Source: Bacillus sp. JCM 19034
Lineage (GTDB): Bacteria > Bacillota > Bacilli > Bacillales > Bacillaceae_D
Direction of reading: 5' to 3'
NCBI RefSeq assembly: GCF_001310635.1
Contig: NZ_BAXR01000002.1
Location: 458,693-522,692, forward strand
DNA: 64,000 nt
The notes below the pieces were generated by a model. It had not been told where the DNA came from, did not search any database, and saw only the letters and a program-made list of their open reading frames with translations. The first letter of the stretch is position 1. Each line of letters begins with the position of its first letter. This document shows positions 19,933-28,440 of the stretch, piece after piece. Position numbers and translations under genes: made by a program.

Positions 19933-20373
19933 CTATTCAAATATATACCCGATGACGTCCAACGCCTGTTCCACTGTTTCTACAGTTACATTAGCTTTAT
20001 TAGAAAGCTCCTTTAGCGGATGAATGAGGGAATTAGGTCGGATGATAATCGTTGGTTTGTTAAGGTTAATTGCTGTTGTTGCATCCATTGCTGTATTCCA
20101 CTGCTTATACGTTTCTCCAAATAAAGCAATAACGATATCTGATTTTTGTATGAGCACTTCTGTTCTAAAGTTGTTTATGGCGGATGCTGCGTCATCACGA
20201 TAAACATTACCAGGCTGTTTTCCTAGAATATCTTCACCAATGCTATCAGATCGTTCATGATTTGTTTGCGGTGCTACAAAATTCACTGGCAGATTCTTTT
20301 CCTTCGCTTTATTAATCAATTCCTCACGCCAATTATTATGAATTTGGCCAGCTAAATATACGGTTAATTCCAT
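19933..20373 (-). CDS. ytoQ: YtoQ family protein
   Basis: The 146-residue protein matches the YtoQ family as I know it: VYLAGQIHNNWREELI at the start, then NHERSDSIGEDILG, SAINNFRTEVLIQKSDIVIALFGE, KQWNTAMDA and HPLKELSNKANVTVETV. Its fold is of the nucleoside 2-deoxyribosyltransferase-like type, but no reaction is established. It is read from its own AGGAGGC site and closed by a terminator. Confidence 0.88.
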   Translation of the reverse strand: MELTVYLAGQIHNNWREELINKAKEKNLPVNFVAPQTNHERSDSIGEDILGKQPGNVYRDDAASAINNFRTEVLIQKSDIVIALFGETYKQWNTAMDATTAINLNKPTIIIRPNSLIHPLKELSNKANVTVETVEQALDVIGYIFE

Positions 20374-20471
20374 TTCACTTTAAGCCTCCTAAGTGTAATT
20401 TCGTTTCCATTCTATTTCCCATTATTTATGTGCAATAAACTTACACATTATATCGTATCAGATACTTTGTC

Positions 20472-21179
20472 TTATCGTATAGGTTTAGCAATTGTGGAGG
20501 CTTTTCTTAGAATAAGCCAAATGGTGAAAATTGTAATAAGTAGAAATAGTACACTATTTAAAAAATCAAAGGTAATAAGATAGTCTTGGATCTCAATAAA
20601 TAAACCGATTAACCAATTACGAATATTTGCAATTAAATTTAAAATAAGAAAGACTGCTACCACGCTCCCACCGCCAATTAAGCCAAAACGATAAAAGAGT
20701 GACCCCATAAATACGAATACAGTAAGCAGGAAGAAACAGATAAAAAATCAAGCAATAGTGTATTGTACCATGTATCGTTTATAGAGGTTAATTGTGTCGT
20801 AGCATACATACTTAGATTGTTATTATCGAATGTTTCGTTGAAAAAGCTTATTAATTTGGTTAAGAACGTTGATATTCCCGACATAATAAAGGCAAGAATA
20901 AGATTAAACACGATAACACTTACGACAAATGCAGTGCGAGTTGAGCCCATTTTAATCATAAATGGAAAGGTATCTTTTACCGTTAAGTAACCTGAAAAGC
21001 CACAATAAACAAAAATCGCCATACTAGGTGACAGAATAATAGTTGTCTCGAAAGGCAAAGATAAGGATAAAGCGAAAAGAAGTAAGGAACTAGCTATAAA
21101 GATAGACCAAAATACTATAATTGAAAATCGAAAATCAATTGTTTAGAAAATAGAGATTTGCACGAAGATCACGATACAT
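20472..21179 (-). CDS. ABC transporter membrane subunit, unknown substrate (two frameshifts)
   Basis: Pieces in three frames join into a polytopic membrane protein of about 235 residues: MYRDLRANLYFLNN, then FRFSIIVFWSIFIASSLLL, a central part with SPSMAIFVYCGFSG and FVVSVIVFNLILAF, and a last part with three more hydrophobic segments ending KASTIAKPIR. Frame is lost near 21135 and near 20700. The ATG at 21177-21179 lies inside the end of the ATPase gene, so the two are probably translated together. By context it is the permease of a GntR-controlled ABC system like the ytr type; sequence similarity to a named permease is not visible to me. Confidence 0.65.
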
Positions 21180-22041
21180 ATGGCTTTCGCTCCTTTTTTG
21201 TGGTTAAATGAACCATTAGTTCTTGAATGTGACAATGCTCAGCCTCAAGGCCAGCTTTTTTTGCTTCCTCTATTGAAGTTTCTCCAAAAGTAACAGCGGT
21301 TTGTTTTCCGATCATTTCAGTTAGATGAAGTACTTGTTTCCCTTCACAAAATGATTGAACAATAGATTTAGGACCTGTAATTTTAACGCTTTTTTGTTTT
21401 TAGTTGCTCAGCAGTTTCATGTAACAATATTTTTTTGTCTTTAACTAAAACAATTTCTTCAAACAAATCACTTACTTCGTCAATTAAATGGGTTGATAAA
21501 ATAATGGTACGTGGTAAGCTCTCGTACTCTTCTAGTAAGATATCGTAAAATGTATAGCGCAAAGAGGCATCTAATCCAATATAGGCTCATCAAAAATCGT
21601 AATAGGAGAACGGCTTGCTAGACCAATAATAATCCCTAATGCTGACTCCATTCCTTTCGAAAGTCCTTTAACATTTAGCTCTTGATTAAGCTCGAAAACG
21701 TCCAATAATCGTAACGCGACATCGTTTGACCAGTTCGGATAGTAAAGGGAAGCAATTTTTAAAGCATTCTTAATTTTAAGGCGTTGTTTAAAATTACCAC
21801 TTTCACTAATAAAGCAAATTTGGTCCAATGCTTTTTTATTATTAAACGGCTCCTGTCCGTTAATGAGAATTCGTCCTTGATCAGGTAAAATATGACCGGA
21901 TAAGAGTTGTAGCATCGTTGTTTTACCGGCCCCATTGCGACCTAGTAAACCGTATATTTTGTTTGGAGTAAGTTCTAAGTTGACATCTTTTAGAGCATAC
22001 TTTTTCTCATATGACTTTGAAACACCTTTAAATGTAATCAT
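21169..22041 (-). CDS. ABC transporter ATP-binding protein, YtrB-like (two frameshifts)
   Basis: The N-terminal 156 residues hold Walker A LLGRNGAGKTTML, and the signature region in the form NVKGLSKGMESALG (LSKGM where LSGGQ is usual, as in the CcmA/YtrB class), then Walker B TIFDEPILD. Here the frame is lost (near 21583) and continues as GLDASLRYTFYDILL and the switch histidine in ILSTHLIDEV. A second break near 21395 leads into a C-terminal domain ending RKPYVS at 21169, for about 290 residues. The start overlaps the GntR stop by 4 bases (ATGA). It energises the membrane protein encoded next. Confidence 0.82.
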
Positions 22042-22406
22042 TTTTCCTCATCCTCCTTAATGAATTGTATTAAAGCTGAAGTAGAGATTCCGAGCTTTTT
22101 TGCTTCTGCTTTTAATGGAATAATATACTCGTCATAAAATTCACTTTGCCTTTTTTTTAAAATAATGGTTCTAGCCCTTTCTGCAACAAACATTCCAATC
22201 CCTCGCTTTTTATAAATAATTTCTTGATCTACTAGCTGATTAATGCCTTTGCCAGCAGTCGCTGGATTTATTTGGTAATGTTTTGCTAATTCATTTGTGG
22301 ACGGAATTCGCTCACCTTCGCTAATAGAGCCATCAAGAATACTTTCTTCAATTCGTTCGGCGATTTGTAGAAATAATGGTTTATCGTCATCAAAATGATG
22401 ATCCAT
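22038..22406 (-). CDS. GntR-family regulator, YtrA subfamily
   Basis: The 122-residue protein is a short GntR regulator: N-terminal winged helix (LFLQIAERIEESIL, GERIPSTNELAKHYQINPAT, IYKKRGIGMFVAE) followed only by a small helical dimerisation tail, as in the YtrA subfamily. These regulators usually repress their own operon with an ABC transporter, exactly the layout here. AAAGAGGTG precedes the ATG. A palindrome 24 bases upstream is the likely operator. Confidence 0.88.
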   Translation of the reverse strand: MDHHFDDDKPLFLQIAERIEESILDGSISEGERIPSTNELAKHYQINPATAGKGINQLVDQEIIYKKRGIGMFVAERARTIILKKRQSEFYDEYIIPLKAEAKKLGISTSALIQFIKEDEEK

Positions 22407-22429
22407 TTTATCACCTCTTTCGTTAACTG

Positions 22430-22451
22430 GTTAGTTACTTATGTAATTAAC
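22430..22451. promoter_or_regulatory. Probable GntR operator
   Basis: GTTAGTTAC (22430-22438), TTAT, GTAATTAAC (22443-22451): a 9-4-9 palindrome with one mismatch, placed just upstream of the GntR gene where self-repression would act. Binding is inferred from position. Confidence 0.55.
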
Positions 22452-22488
22452 CATAAAGGTAATGAACTGATTTGTCAATAGGCATAAT

Positions 22489-22516
22489 AAAAAAAGACCA
22501 CAGAAAAACTGTGATC
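22489..22516 (-). terminator. Terminator of the chemoreceptor gene
   Basis: Minus strand: GATCACAG, TTTTT loop, CTGTGGTC, then T7 (A run at 22489-22495 on the plus strand). Confidence 0.85.
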
Positions 22517-22546
22517 GAGTAAAATCCATAGAAATATGTATGTTTA

Positions 22547-24256
22547 TTATTCATTCACCTTAAATTGTTTTGTTAATTTTGCAAGAGAAGCAGAGAGATC
22601 AGATAATGTTAATCCAATTTTGTGTGTCTGATTGACTTGTTGGATTTGTTCTTCACTAGTAGTGAGCATTTCTTCCGCACTTGCTGATGTTTCTTGTGAA
22701 ATGGAAGTTAATTGATGAGACGTTTGCTCAAGTGTCGGAAGCAGGTCATTGAATTGATCTAATTGTTGCTTCATTTGCTCAAGTTTATTGTTCACAGCTA
22801 AAAATTCGTGCAAAAGCTGATCAAGAGAATGCTTTGAGTCATTTGCCATTGTTAAATTTGACTTCGTCTTTGTTAAAAGTTGGTCAAATTCTAGAGTAGC
22901 CACTTTTGTCGTATTTTCCATATTGGTAATGGTATTGTTGATTTCCTCTGTCGCCTTAGTTGATTGATCCGCTAACTTTCTTACTTCACTAGCAACGACG
23001 GCAAACCCTTTTCCCGTGTCTCCTGCTCTAGCAGCCTCTATAGTAGCATTTAATGCTAGTAGCTTTGTCTGTTCGGCAATATCACGAATTAAATCAACCA
23101 CGTTAATTATGGAAGTGGAATGATTGTTCACATCTCTAATTGTTTGATTTAATTGATTAAAATCTTGTTCAAATGTATGGATGGTTTGAATCAAATTGGC
23201 AATCGTTTCCTCACCATTTTTAGCTGAATGGCTAACATCTCTAGATTGAAGTGTCATTTTCTCCATCATATTAATCATTTCTTCAATCTTATTCTTCATC
23301 TCTTTAAAGCTACTTAAACTAGTTTCAGAACCGAGTGCTGTTTGTTCAGCCCCTTCTTTAACAACATTTATAGATTGAACTAATTGTTGGCTAGAGGAGA
23401 GTGTGTTTTCTGATGAACCTTTTAATTGTGCACCTGTTGATTCTAGCTCGTGAGTAGTCCTTTTCAAATCACTTAACATGGAACGCATATGTTGTATCAT
23501 CGCAATGTAGCTTTTATGTAAAGACATAATTTCTGGAATGGTCGTTCTTAATGTTGGAATTTGCTGTAGATCACCACTTCTCACTGCTCTCATCGTATTT
23601 CGTAAAGTCGTTAATGGGTTATTGATTGAACGAACAAATAAAATGAGTAAAATAGCTGAAATGAGTATGATTGAAATTCCCGTTATAATAGACAACCGTG
23701 CCATTTGATGAACTGATGTCATATAATCGTTTCTCGGAATAAGAATCGCATAGACCCCATCTAATTCGCGTAATTCACGAAATGTTATTGTATAAAATGT
23801 ATTATCCAACGAAGTATGTATTATTCCATTTTTAAGATTGGCTATGTCTGAAATTACGTCTTCGTTTACCGGAGGTAACGAATCTTGACTAACATTGAAA
23901 GGAATAATAGCGCCGTTTGTAATATACATGAACTCAGCATCCATCCCTTCATCTAAGAAAGTTTGTTGCTGATTTCGTATACTCGTATTCAGCATTTGCA
24001 TAAAATAATCATCATCACTTACGTAAAGGAAACGCAAGTTTTCGGCTAAATGACCGATAAGTTCCGTTTCTCTTTTTAAACGATTTTCCATTGATTCTAA
24101 CGTAGCTCGTTCTGCTAATATATAGGAAGTTAATCCTACGGTAACAATTGAGATGGTTAATAGTGAGAAAAATAAAATAAATAATCGTACACGTAAGTTT
24201 AGCCTAGTCATTATTTTTTGATAAAATGATACTTTTTTTTCTTTCTCGTCGTTCAT
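22547..24256 (-). CDS. Methyl-accepting chemotaxis protein
   Basis: This is a transmembrane chemoreceptor of about 569 residues. TM1 is near residues 24-46 ([20 protein letters not shown]), followed by an extracellular sensor domain of about 140 residues, then TM2 ([19 protein letters not shown], near 190-210), a HAMP linker, and a long coiled-coil signalling domain. The hairpin tip carries the universal [21 protein letters not shown] and [16 protein letters not shown]. The ligand is unknown. GGGGGTG suits the ATG at 24256 better than the one at 24262. It forms a single-gene unit with its own terminator. Confidence 0.94.
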   Translation of the reverse strand: MNDEKEKKVSFYQKIMTRLNLRVRLFILFFSLLTISIVTVGLTSYILAERATLESMENRLKRETELIGHLAENLRFLYVSDDDYFMQMLNTSIRNQQQTFLDEGMDAEFMYITNGAIIPFNVSQDSLPPVNEDVISDIANLKNGIIHTSLDNTFYTITFRELRELDGVYAILIPRNDYMTSVHQMARLSIITGISIILISAILLILFVRSINNPLTTLRNTMRAVRSGDLQQIPTLRTTIPEIMSLHKSYIAMIQHMRSMLSDLKRTTHELESTGAQLKGSSENTLSSSQQLVQSINVVKEGAEQTALGSETSLSSFKEMKNKIEEMINMMEKMTLQSRDVSHSAKNGEETIANLIQTIHTFEQDFNQLNQTIRDVNNHSTSIINVVDLIRDIAEQTKLLALNATIEAARAGDTGKGFAVVASEVRKLADQSTKATEEINNTITNMENTTKVATLEFDQLLTKTKSNLTMANDSKHSLDQLLHEFLAVNNKLEQMKQQLDQFNDLLPTLEQTSHQLTSISQETSASAEEMLTTSEEQIQQVNQTHKIGLTLSDLSASLAKLTKQFKVNE

Positions 24257-24372
24257 ATTCATGACACCCCCGTCTATAGAATCATGACGATTGTACCAAA
24301 TGAATATGAATATAATGTAAACTCTATATTAAGATAGCGAAAATTAACAAATGATGAGAGTTTTTTGGGGGG

Positions 24373-24417
24373 AAAAGGCATTGATAAAGATTCATTTCAA
24401 ATCTTCTAATGCCTTTT
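24373..24417 (-). terminator. Terminator of the ywaC-type gene
   Basis: AAAAGGCATT (24373-24382) pairs with AATGCCTTTT (24408-24417). On the minus strand the stem ends in CCTTTTCCCCCC, so the T tract is short. Confidence 0.65.
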
Positions 24418-24433
24418 ATATTCTAGCAGATTT

Positions 24434-25182
24434 TCATTTCTCACTGCTTAATATTGATTGGAGTAAGCCTGTAGGGAGCTTAAACGTTTCATTGTTCCAA
24501 TTAAGTGTACGTAATGACTCTTCTTCTTCCTGAGCTGCTTTAATGTTTGTCACTTCTTTATGGATCGATTCCATTTTGTAGTCAAGTGCTGAAGCAGACT
24601 CAGCAGCCTCTTTTAATTCATTAACTAACCGTTTTGGAATCGTTTTATTATATTTATAAAAGATTTTATGTTCCAAACTAGCCCAAAAATCCATTGCAAT
24701 GGTACGAATTTGCACTTCTACATAAACATGAATCTCTCGATCAGACATGAAAACGGGTACTTCTATAATTAAATGAAGACTTCTATACCATTAGGCTTTG
24801 GCTCGGCAATATAGTCTTTTATTTCAATCACTCGTAAATCCTTCTGTCGTTGGATCATGTCGCTAATCGTATAAATGTCTGATAGGAAGGAACATGTAAT
24901 CCGAATACCGGCAATATCATGGATTTGCTCTTTAATTCCATTTAAAGATAAGGGAATTTTCTTTCGTTGCACTTTTGATAATAGGCTTTCCGGTGACTTT
25001 AAACGTGATGAGACATGTTCAATCGGATTATATTCGTGTATGTATTCGAATTCCTGTTTTAAAATATCAATTTTTGTATCCATCTTATCGAGTGCAAATT
25101 TATATGCCATCATAAAGCGGGTTACTTCAAGCTTAAACTTTTTTAGTTGATTTATATTAAAATCAAGATTTTCTATATCCAT
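24434..25182 (-). CDS. ywaC: Small alarmone synthetase, YwaC (SasA/RelP) type (one frameshift)
   Basis: This is a single-domain (p)ppGpp synthetase without a hydrolase or TGS domain. It begins MDIENLDFNINQLK, then has YNPIEHVSSRLKSPESLLSKV, IHDIAGIRITCSFLSDIY, YIAEPKPNG and, after the break, EVQIRTIAMDFWASLEHKI. The frame loss near 24788 removes one T: restoring it gives PNGYRSLHLII, the substrate-binding motif. Length is then about 249 residues, slightly longer than usual. The sequence is closer to YwaC than to YjbM, which is encoded separately at 50519. In B. subtilis ywaC answers cell-envelope stress. Confidence 0.88.
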
Positions 25183-25304
25183 AGCTATTCCCCTCAGCTT
25201 TGCATGATCTTCACTACTTATTATGACAAAATAACATAGAAAATCAATGAAAAGGTTTTACTATTCATAAAGATGAACGATCTATGAAAAATTATCAAAA
25301 AAGC

Positions 25305-25333
25305 GGGATTACCAGAATGTACATGATAATCCC
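25305..25333 (-). terminator. Terminator of the LysM/SleB-like gene
   Basis: Minus strand: GGGATTATCA pairs with TGGTAATCCC with a small mismatch, followed by GCTTTTTTG. Confidence 0.8.
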
Positions 25334-25340
25334 ATTTAGC

Positions 25341-25925
25341 CTATTTAGCAAATACGTGATTACCGATTCTCGTTGTTTCGGTACGAGTGGCGATCCAATG
25401 GTTTGTGGCAATTTCTGGATTATAGAAAAATAGTGAACCGGACCCTTGTCCATTAAATGCTAAGGCTTCATTAACTGCTCGTTTCGTTTCTTCATCTGCT
25501 TCTTGATTAATTTGGCCATTTTGGACAGGAGAGAATGCGTAATGTCCAGATGGTGCTACTTCATGAATAACATTATAAATTGAATTCGGAAAGTCATCAT
25601 GTTGAACTCGATTTAATACCACTGTAGCAACTGCTACTTTTCCAGCATAAGGCTCTCCCTTCGCTTCTGCATGTACGAGTCTTGCGAGCAAATCCTTTTC
25701 TGCTGCGGAAATACTTGGTGGAATGTTTAATTGTTCTCCGATATAAATCGTATCTACCTGCTTATTGTTTGCTTGTTTAATATCCGTCACGGACACACCA
25801 TATTTTTGACCTAATAGATAAAGAGTGTCACCTGATACAACTTCATGTGTTGTTTGTGCTTGTACGCCTTGTGCACCTAGTAATAATAATGCTGATGCAC
25901 AAATAGTCATGATCATTTTTTTCAT
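25341..25925 (-). CDS. LysM and SleB-type cell wall hydrolase
   Basis: This is a 194-residue exported protein. It has a signal peptide (MKKMIMTICASALLLLGAQG, cut near Ala-Gln-Ala), one LysM domain (THEVVSGDTLYLLGQKYGVS, residues 26-68) and a C-terminal hydrolase_2/SleB domain with LLARLVHAEAKGEPYAGKVAVA, VVLNRV and HYAFSPVQNG. SleB-like enzymes are lytic transglycosylases acting on peptidoglycan, often in spores; the LysM form resembles YkvT or a germination enzyme. AGGAGGGAT precedes the ATG. Confidence 0.88.
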   Translation of the reverse strand: MKKMIMTICASALLLLGAQGVQAQTTHEVVSGDTLYLLGQKYGVSVTDIKQANNKQVDTIYIGEQLNIPPSISAAEKDLLARLVHAEAKGEPYAGKVAVATVVLNRVQHDDFPNSIYNVIHEVAPSGHYAFSPVQNGQINQEADEETKRAVNEALAFNGQGSGSLFFYNPEIATNHWIATRTETTRIGNHVFAK

Positions 25926-26217
25926 GTTGTTAATCCCTCCTAAAAACTGTTCGACTATTAACCTACCAGAAAAATAATAGGTTTTCTTTAGGAGTTATTT
26001 GCCAGTTTCCTCAAAGCTCTTGCTACTCTAATAGCAATTGCACTTTTTTACATTTATGTAACGAGAAATGAAATCAAAATGAAATCTTAATACAGAATAT
26101 AGTTCTAAGATCCTATTATTTCATGTGCGTAAATAGAATGATAACGAATTGTAACATGAATTCTTTATATATTCGTTATAATAGGGGGAGTTGATGATTG
26201 GAGAGTAGGAGGAAAGT

Positions 26218-27390
26218 ATGAAGTTTCATAAATCACTAATTTTGGGTTTCGTTATATTATTTATGTTCTTAAAGGTAACACCTCTTTATGGAAAAGAGCC
26301 AATCGTTCTACATAGTGAAACGGCGGTTTTAATGGATGCACAAACTGGACAAGTTTTATTTGATCAAGAGAGTAAACGGACGATGTATCCAGCTAGTATT
26401 ACGAAAATTGTTACAGCTATTATAGCGATTGAAACAGGTGTATTAGATGATATAGTTGTTGTACCGAAAGAAGCGACAGACGTTATAGGAACAAAAGTAT
26501 ACTTATTAGAAGAAGAAGAAGTTCCATTATTAACGTTGGTTCAAGGGTTATTAATTAATTCGGGAAATGATGCTGCAACGGCGATTGCCTATCATTTATC
26601 AGGTGGTGAAGAGGCCTTCGCCCAAGAAATGAACCGATTCATTTATGAACAAATTGGAGTTAGCAATACACATTTTACGAATCCACACGGTTTATATGAT
26701 GATAATCATGTAACAACCGCTTATGATATGGCAAAAATCACTCAGTATGCAATGCAAAATGAGCTCTTTCGTGAAATAGTTGCTACGAAAGAACTGGATT
26801 GGCACGGGGAAGGTTGGGAGACAACGATTTACAACCATCATCGAATGCTTTGGGACTATGAAGGGGTAACAGGTGTAAAGAATGGCTATGTTAGTCAATC
26901 AGGTTATACATTAGTGACGACAGCAATGCACAATGGGATGGAGTTAATTGCTGTTACGTTAAATTCTCCATCCGCTTCACTTGCTTATGCTGATACAGCA
27001 GCTTTATTAGATTATGGATTTGATACGTTTGAGCTAAATACAATTAAAGCTGGCGAAATATTTAAAACAGATACAAAAAAGCAGTTTTACGTAGAAGAAG
27101 ATATTCAATATGTACAAAATAAGGGGGAGAAGACGAATGTATATGTGAACGATTCAGGACTTTTACGAATAATTGATCAACATAACAATCGTCTAACATC
27201 GGCAATTTTGCAATCGCTAGAAATGGACCCAGAGAAAAAAGAAGTGACTACAAATGGAAACGAACAAGTCGAAAATAGAACTCATTCCATCAGCCAAGCT
27301 TCGAAAAGGGCACCTGTTGTACGGCTCCATAAGAGCTATAAGATAGTAAGAGGGTTCACTAAGTACAGCACGTCACGTTTCACGGAATGA
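26218..27390 (+). CDS. D-alanyl-D-alanine carboxypeptidase (low-molecular-weight PBP, DacF-like)
   Basis: This is a serine-type D,D-carboxypeptidase trimming peptidoglycan stem peptides at the outer membrane face. It has a signal peptide (FILFMFLKVTPLYG region), the catalytic SxxK in YPASITKIVTA and SxN in LINSGNDAATA. The third motif, normally KTG, reads VTGVKNGYVSQSGYTLV, so Thr is replaced by Asn. A C-terminal PBP5-like beta domain follows, ending in a basic tail that could bind the membrane. AGGAGGAAAGT precedes the ATG. It converges on coaA with only 14 bases between stops. Closest known class is DacF. Confidence 0.88.
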   Translation: MKFHKSLILGFVILFMFLKVTPLYGKEPIVLHSETAVLMDAQTGQVLFDQESKRTMYPASITKIVTAIIAIETGVLDDIVVVPKEATDVIGTKVYLLEEEEVPLLTLVQGLLINSGNDAATAIAYHLSGGEEAFAQEMNRFIYEQIGVSNTHFTNPHGLYDDNHVTTAYDMAKITQYAMQNELFREIVATKELDWHGEGWETTIYNHHRMLWDYEGVTGVKNGYVSQSGYTLVTTAMHNGMELIAVTLNSPSASLAYADTAALLDYGFDTFELNTIKAGEIFKTDTKKQFYVEEDIQYVQNKGEKTNVYVNDSGLLRIIDQHNNRLTSAILQSLEMDPEKKEVTTNGNEQVENRTHSISQASKRAPVVRLHKSYKIVRGFTKYSTSRFTE

Positions 27391-27404
27391 ATTTTGCTAG
27401 TGTT

Positions 27405-28358
27405 TTATAAATTTTTTAGCCTTACTTCTTTGACTTTATGACCCGCTGCTTTTTTTAAGATCATATCAGCACGGTGGCGAGTTGGCCTAATGTTTTCTTC
27501 TAGATTAACAGCATTAATTGTTTGCCAAATTTCCTTTGAAATCTTTTCTGCCTCATCATCATTTAAATGGCGATATTTATGAAAATAAGATTCTGGTTTT
27601 TGGAACGCCGTATTTCGTAATAATTTAAAGCGTTCTATATACCATGATTGAATGTCGTGCTCTTCAGCGTCTACATAAATGGAAAAAGTCGAAAAAATCG
27701 GATACAAACACATGTGGGATGCGGCGATTTTTTTATTGACTTGCAACACATTTATTCCTTCAATTATGACAACATCGCAATTTTCAATCGATTGATACGT
27801 ATTAGGCAACACGTCATATGTTAAATGAGAATAAACAGGTGCTTGAATGTTACGTGTACCAGATTTTAAATCATAAAGAAAGTGAATTAACCGTTCAATA
27901 TCATAGCTTTCTGGAAATCCTTTCCGTTTCATTAAGTTTTTTTCTTGTAATATTGCATTTGGATAAAGAAATCCATCGGTAGTCACTAGCTCAACAGCTG
28001 GTTTCGTTGGCCAACGCCTAATTAAAGCTTGGAGTAATCTCGCCGTTGTGCTTTTTCCAACCGAAACACTACCTGCAATTCCGATAATATAAGGTGTTTT
28101 TTTCGTTTGCTTCTGAAGAAAAAGATTAATATTCCGATGTAATGATAACGCTTGCTCCATATTTAAATAAAGAAGCTGAGAAAGCGGCAAATAAATATCA
28201 TTCACTTCATCAGCGGAGATGGTTTGATCAATACTGCCAATTTTCTTGCGTTCTTCTTCAGATAAGATGTCATGCGTTGATTTAGATAAAGTAGCCCATT
28301 CTTGTCTTGTAAAGGTTGTATAGGTTGACAGATGGGCTTTTTGATGTGAAGTTGACAT
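27405..28358 (-). CDS. coaA: Pantothenate kinase, type I
   Basis: CoaA phosphorylates pantothenate, the first step of coenzyme A synthesis. The 317-residue protein has the P-loop GIAGSVSVGKSTTARLL at residues 93-109, VELVTTDGFLYPN, RKGFPESYDI, VYSHLTYDV and VVIIEGINVLQ, all hallmarks of the bacterial type I enzyme. Length is typical. AAAGGAG precedes the ATG. It lies downstream of topB in the same direction with an inverted repeat between them. Confidence 0.96.
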   Translation of the reverse strand: MSTSHQKAHLSTYTTFTRQEWATLSKSTHDILSEEERKKIGSIDQTISADEVNDIYLPLSQLLYLNMEQALSLHRNINLFLQKQTKKTPYIIGIAGSVSVGKSTTARLLQALIRRWPTKPAVELVTTDGFLYPNAILQEKNLMKRKGFPESYDIERLIHFLYDLKSGTRNIQAPVYSHLTYDVLPNTYQSIENCDVVIIEGINVLQVNKKIAASHMCLYPIFSTFSIYVDAEEHDIQSWYIERFKLLRNTAFQKPESYFHKYRHLNDDEAEKISKEIWQTINAVNLEENIRPTRHRADMILKKAAGHKVKEVRLKNL

Positions 28359-28375
28359 ACAAATCTCCTTTAATC

Positions 28376-28401
28376 ATGATAGTATGGTTTAATACTATCA
28401 T
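28376..28401. repeat. Perfect inverted repeat before coaA
   Basis: ATGATAGTAT (28376-28385) and ATACTATCAT (28392-28401) with a 6-base loop, 18 bases upstream of the coaA start. It could be a weak topB terminator or an operator; no long T tract on the minus strand. Confidence 0.5.
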
Positions 28402-28440
28402 TTCTTGTAGAGAAAATGTACCTAATTGATTTACATGCAT

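Noticed and set aside
19811..20023. 70-residue plus-strand frame over the end of ytoQ
   Set aside because: It is antisense to ytoQ and its terminator, with no binding site.
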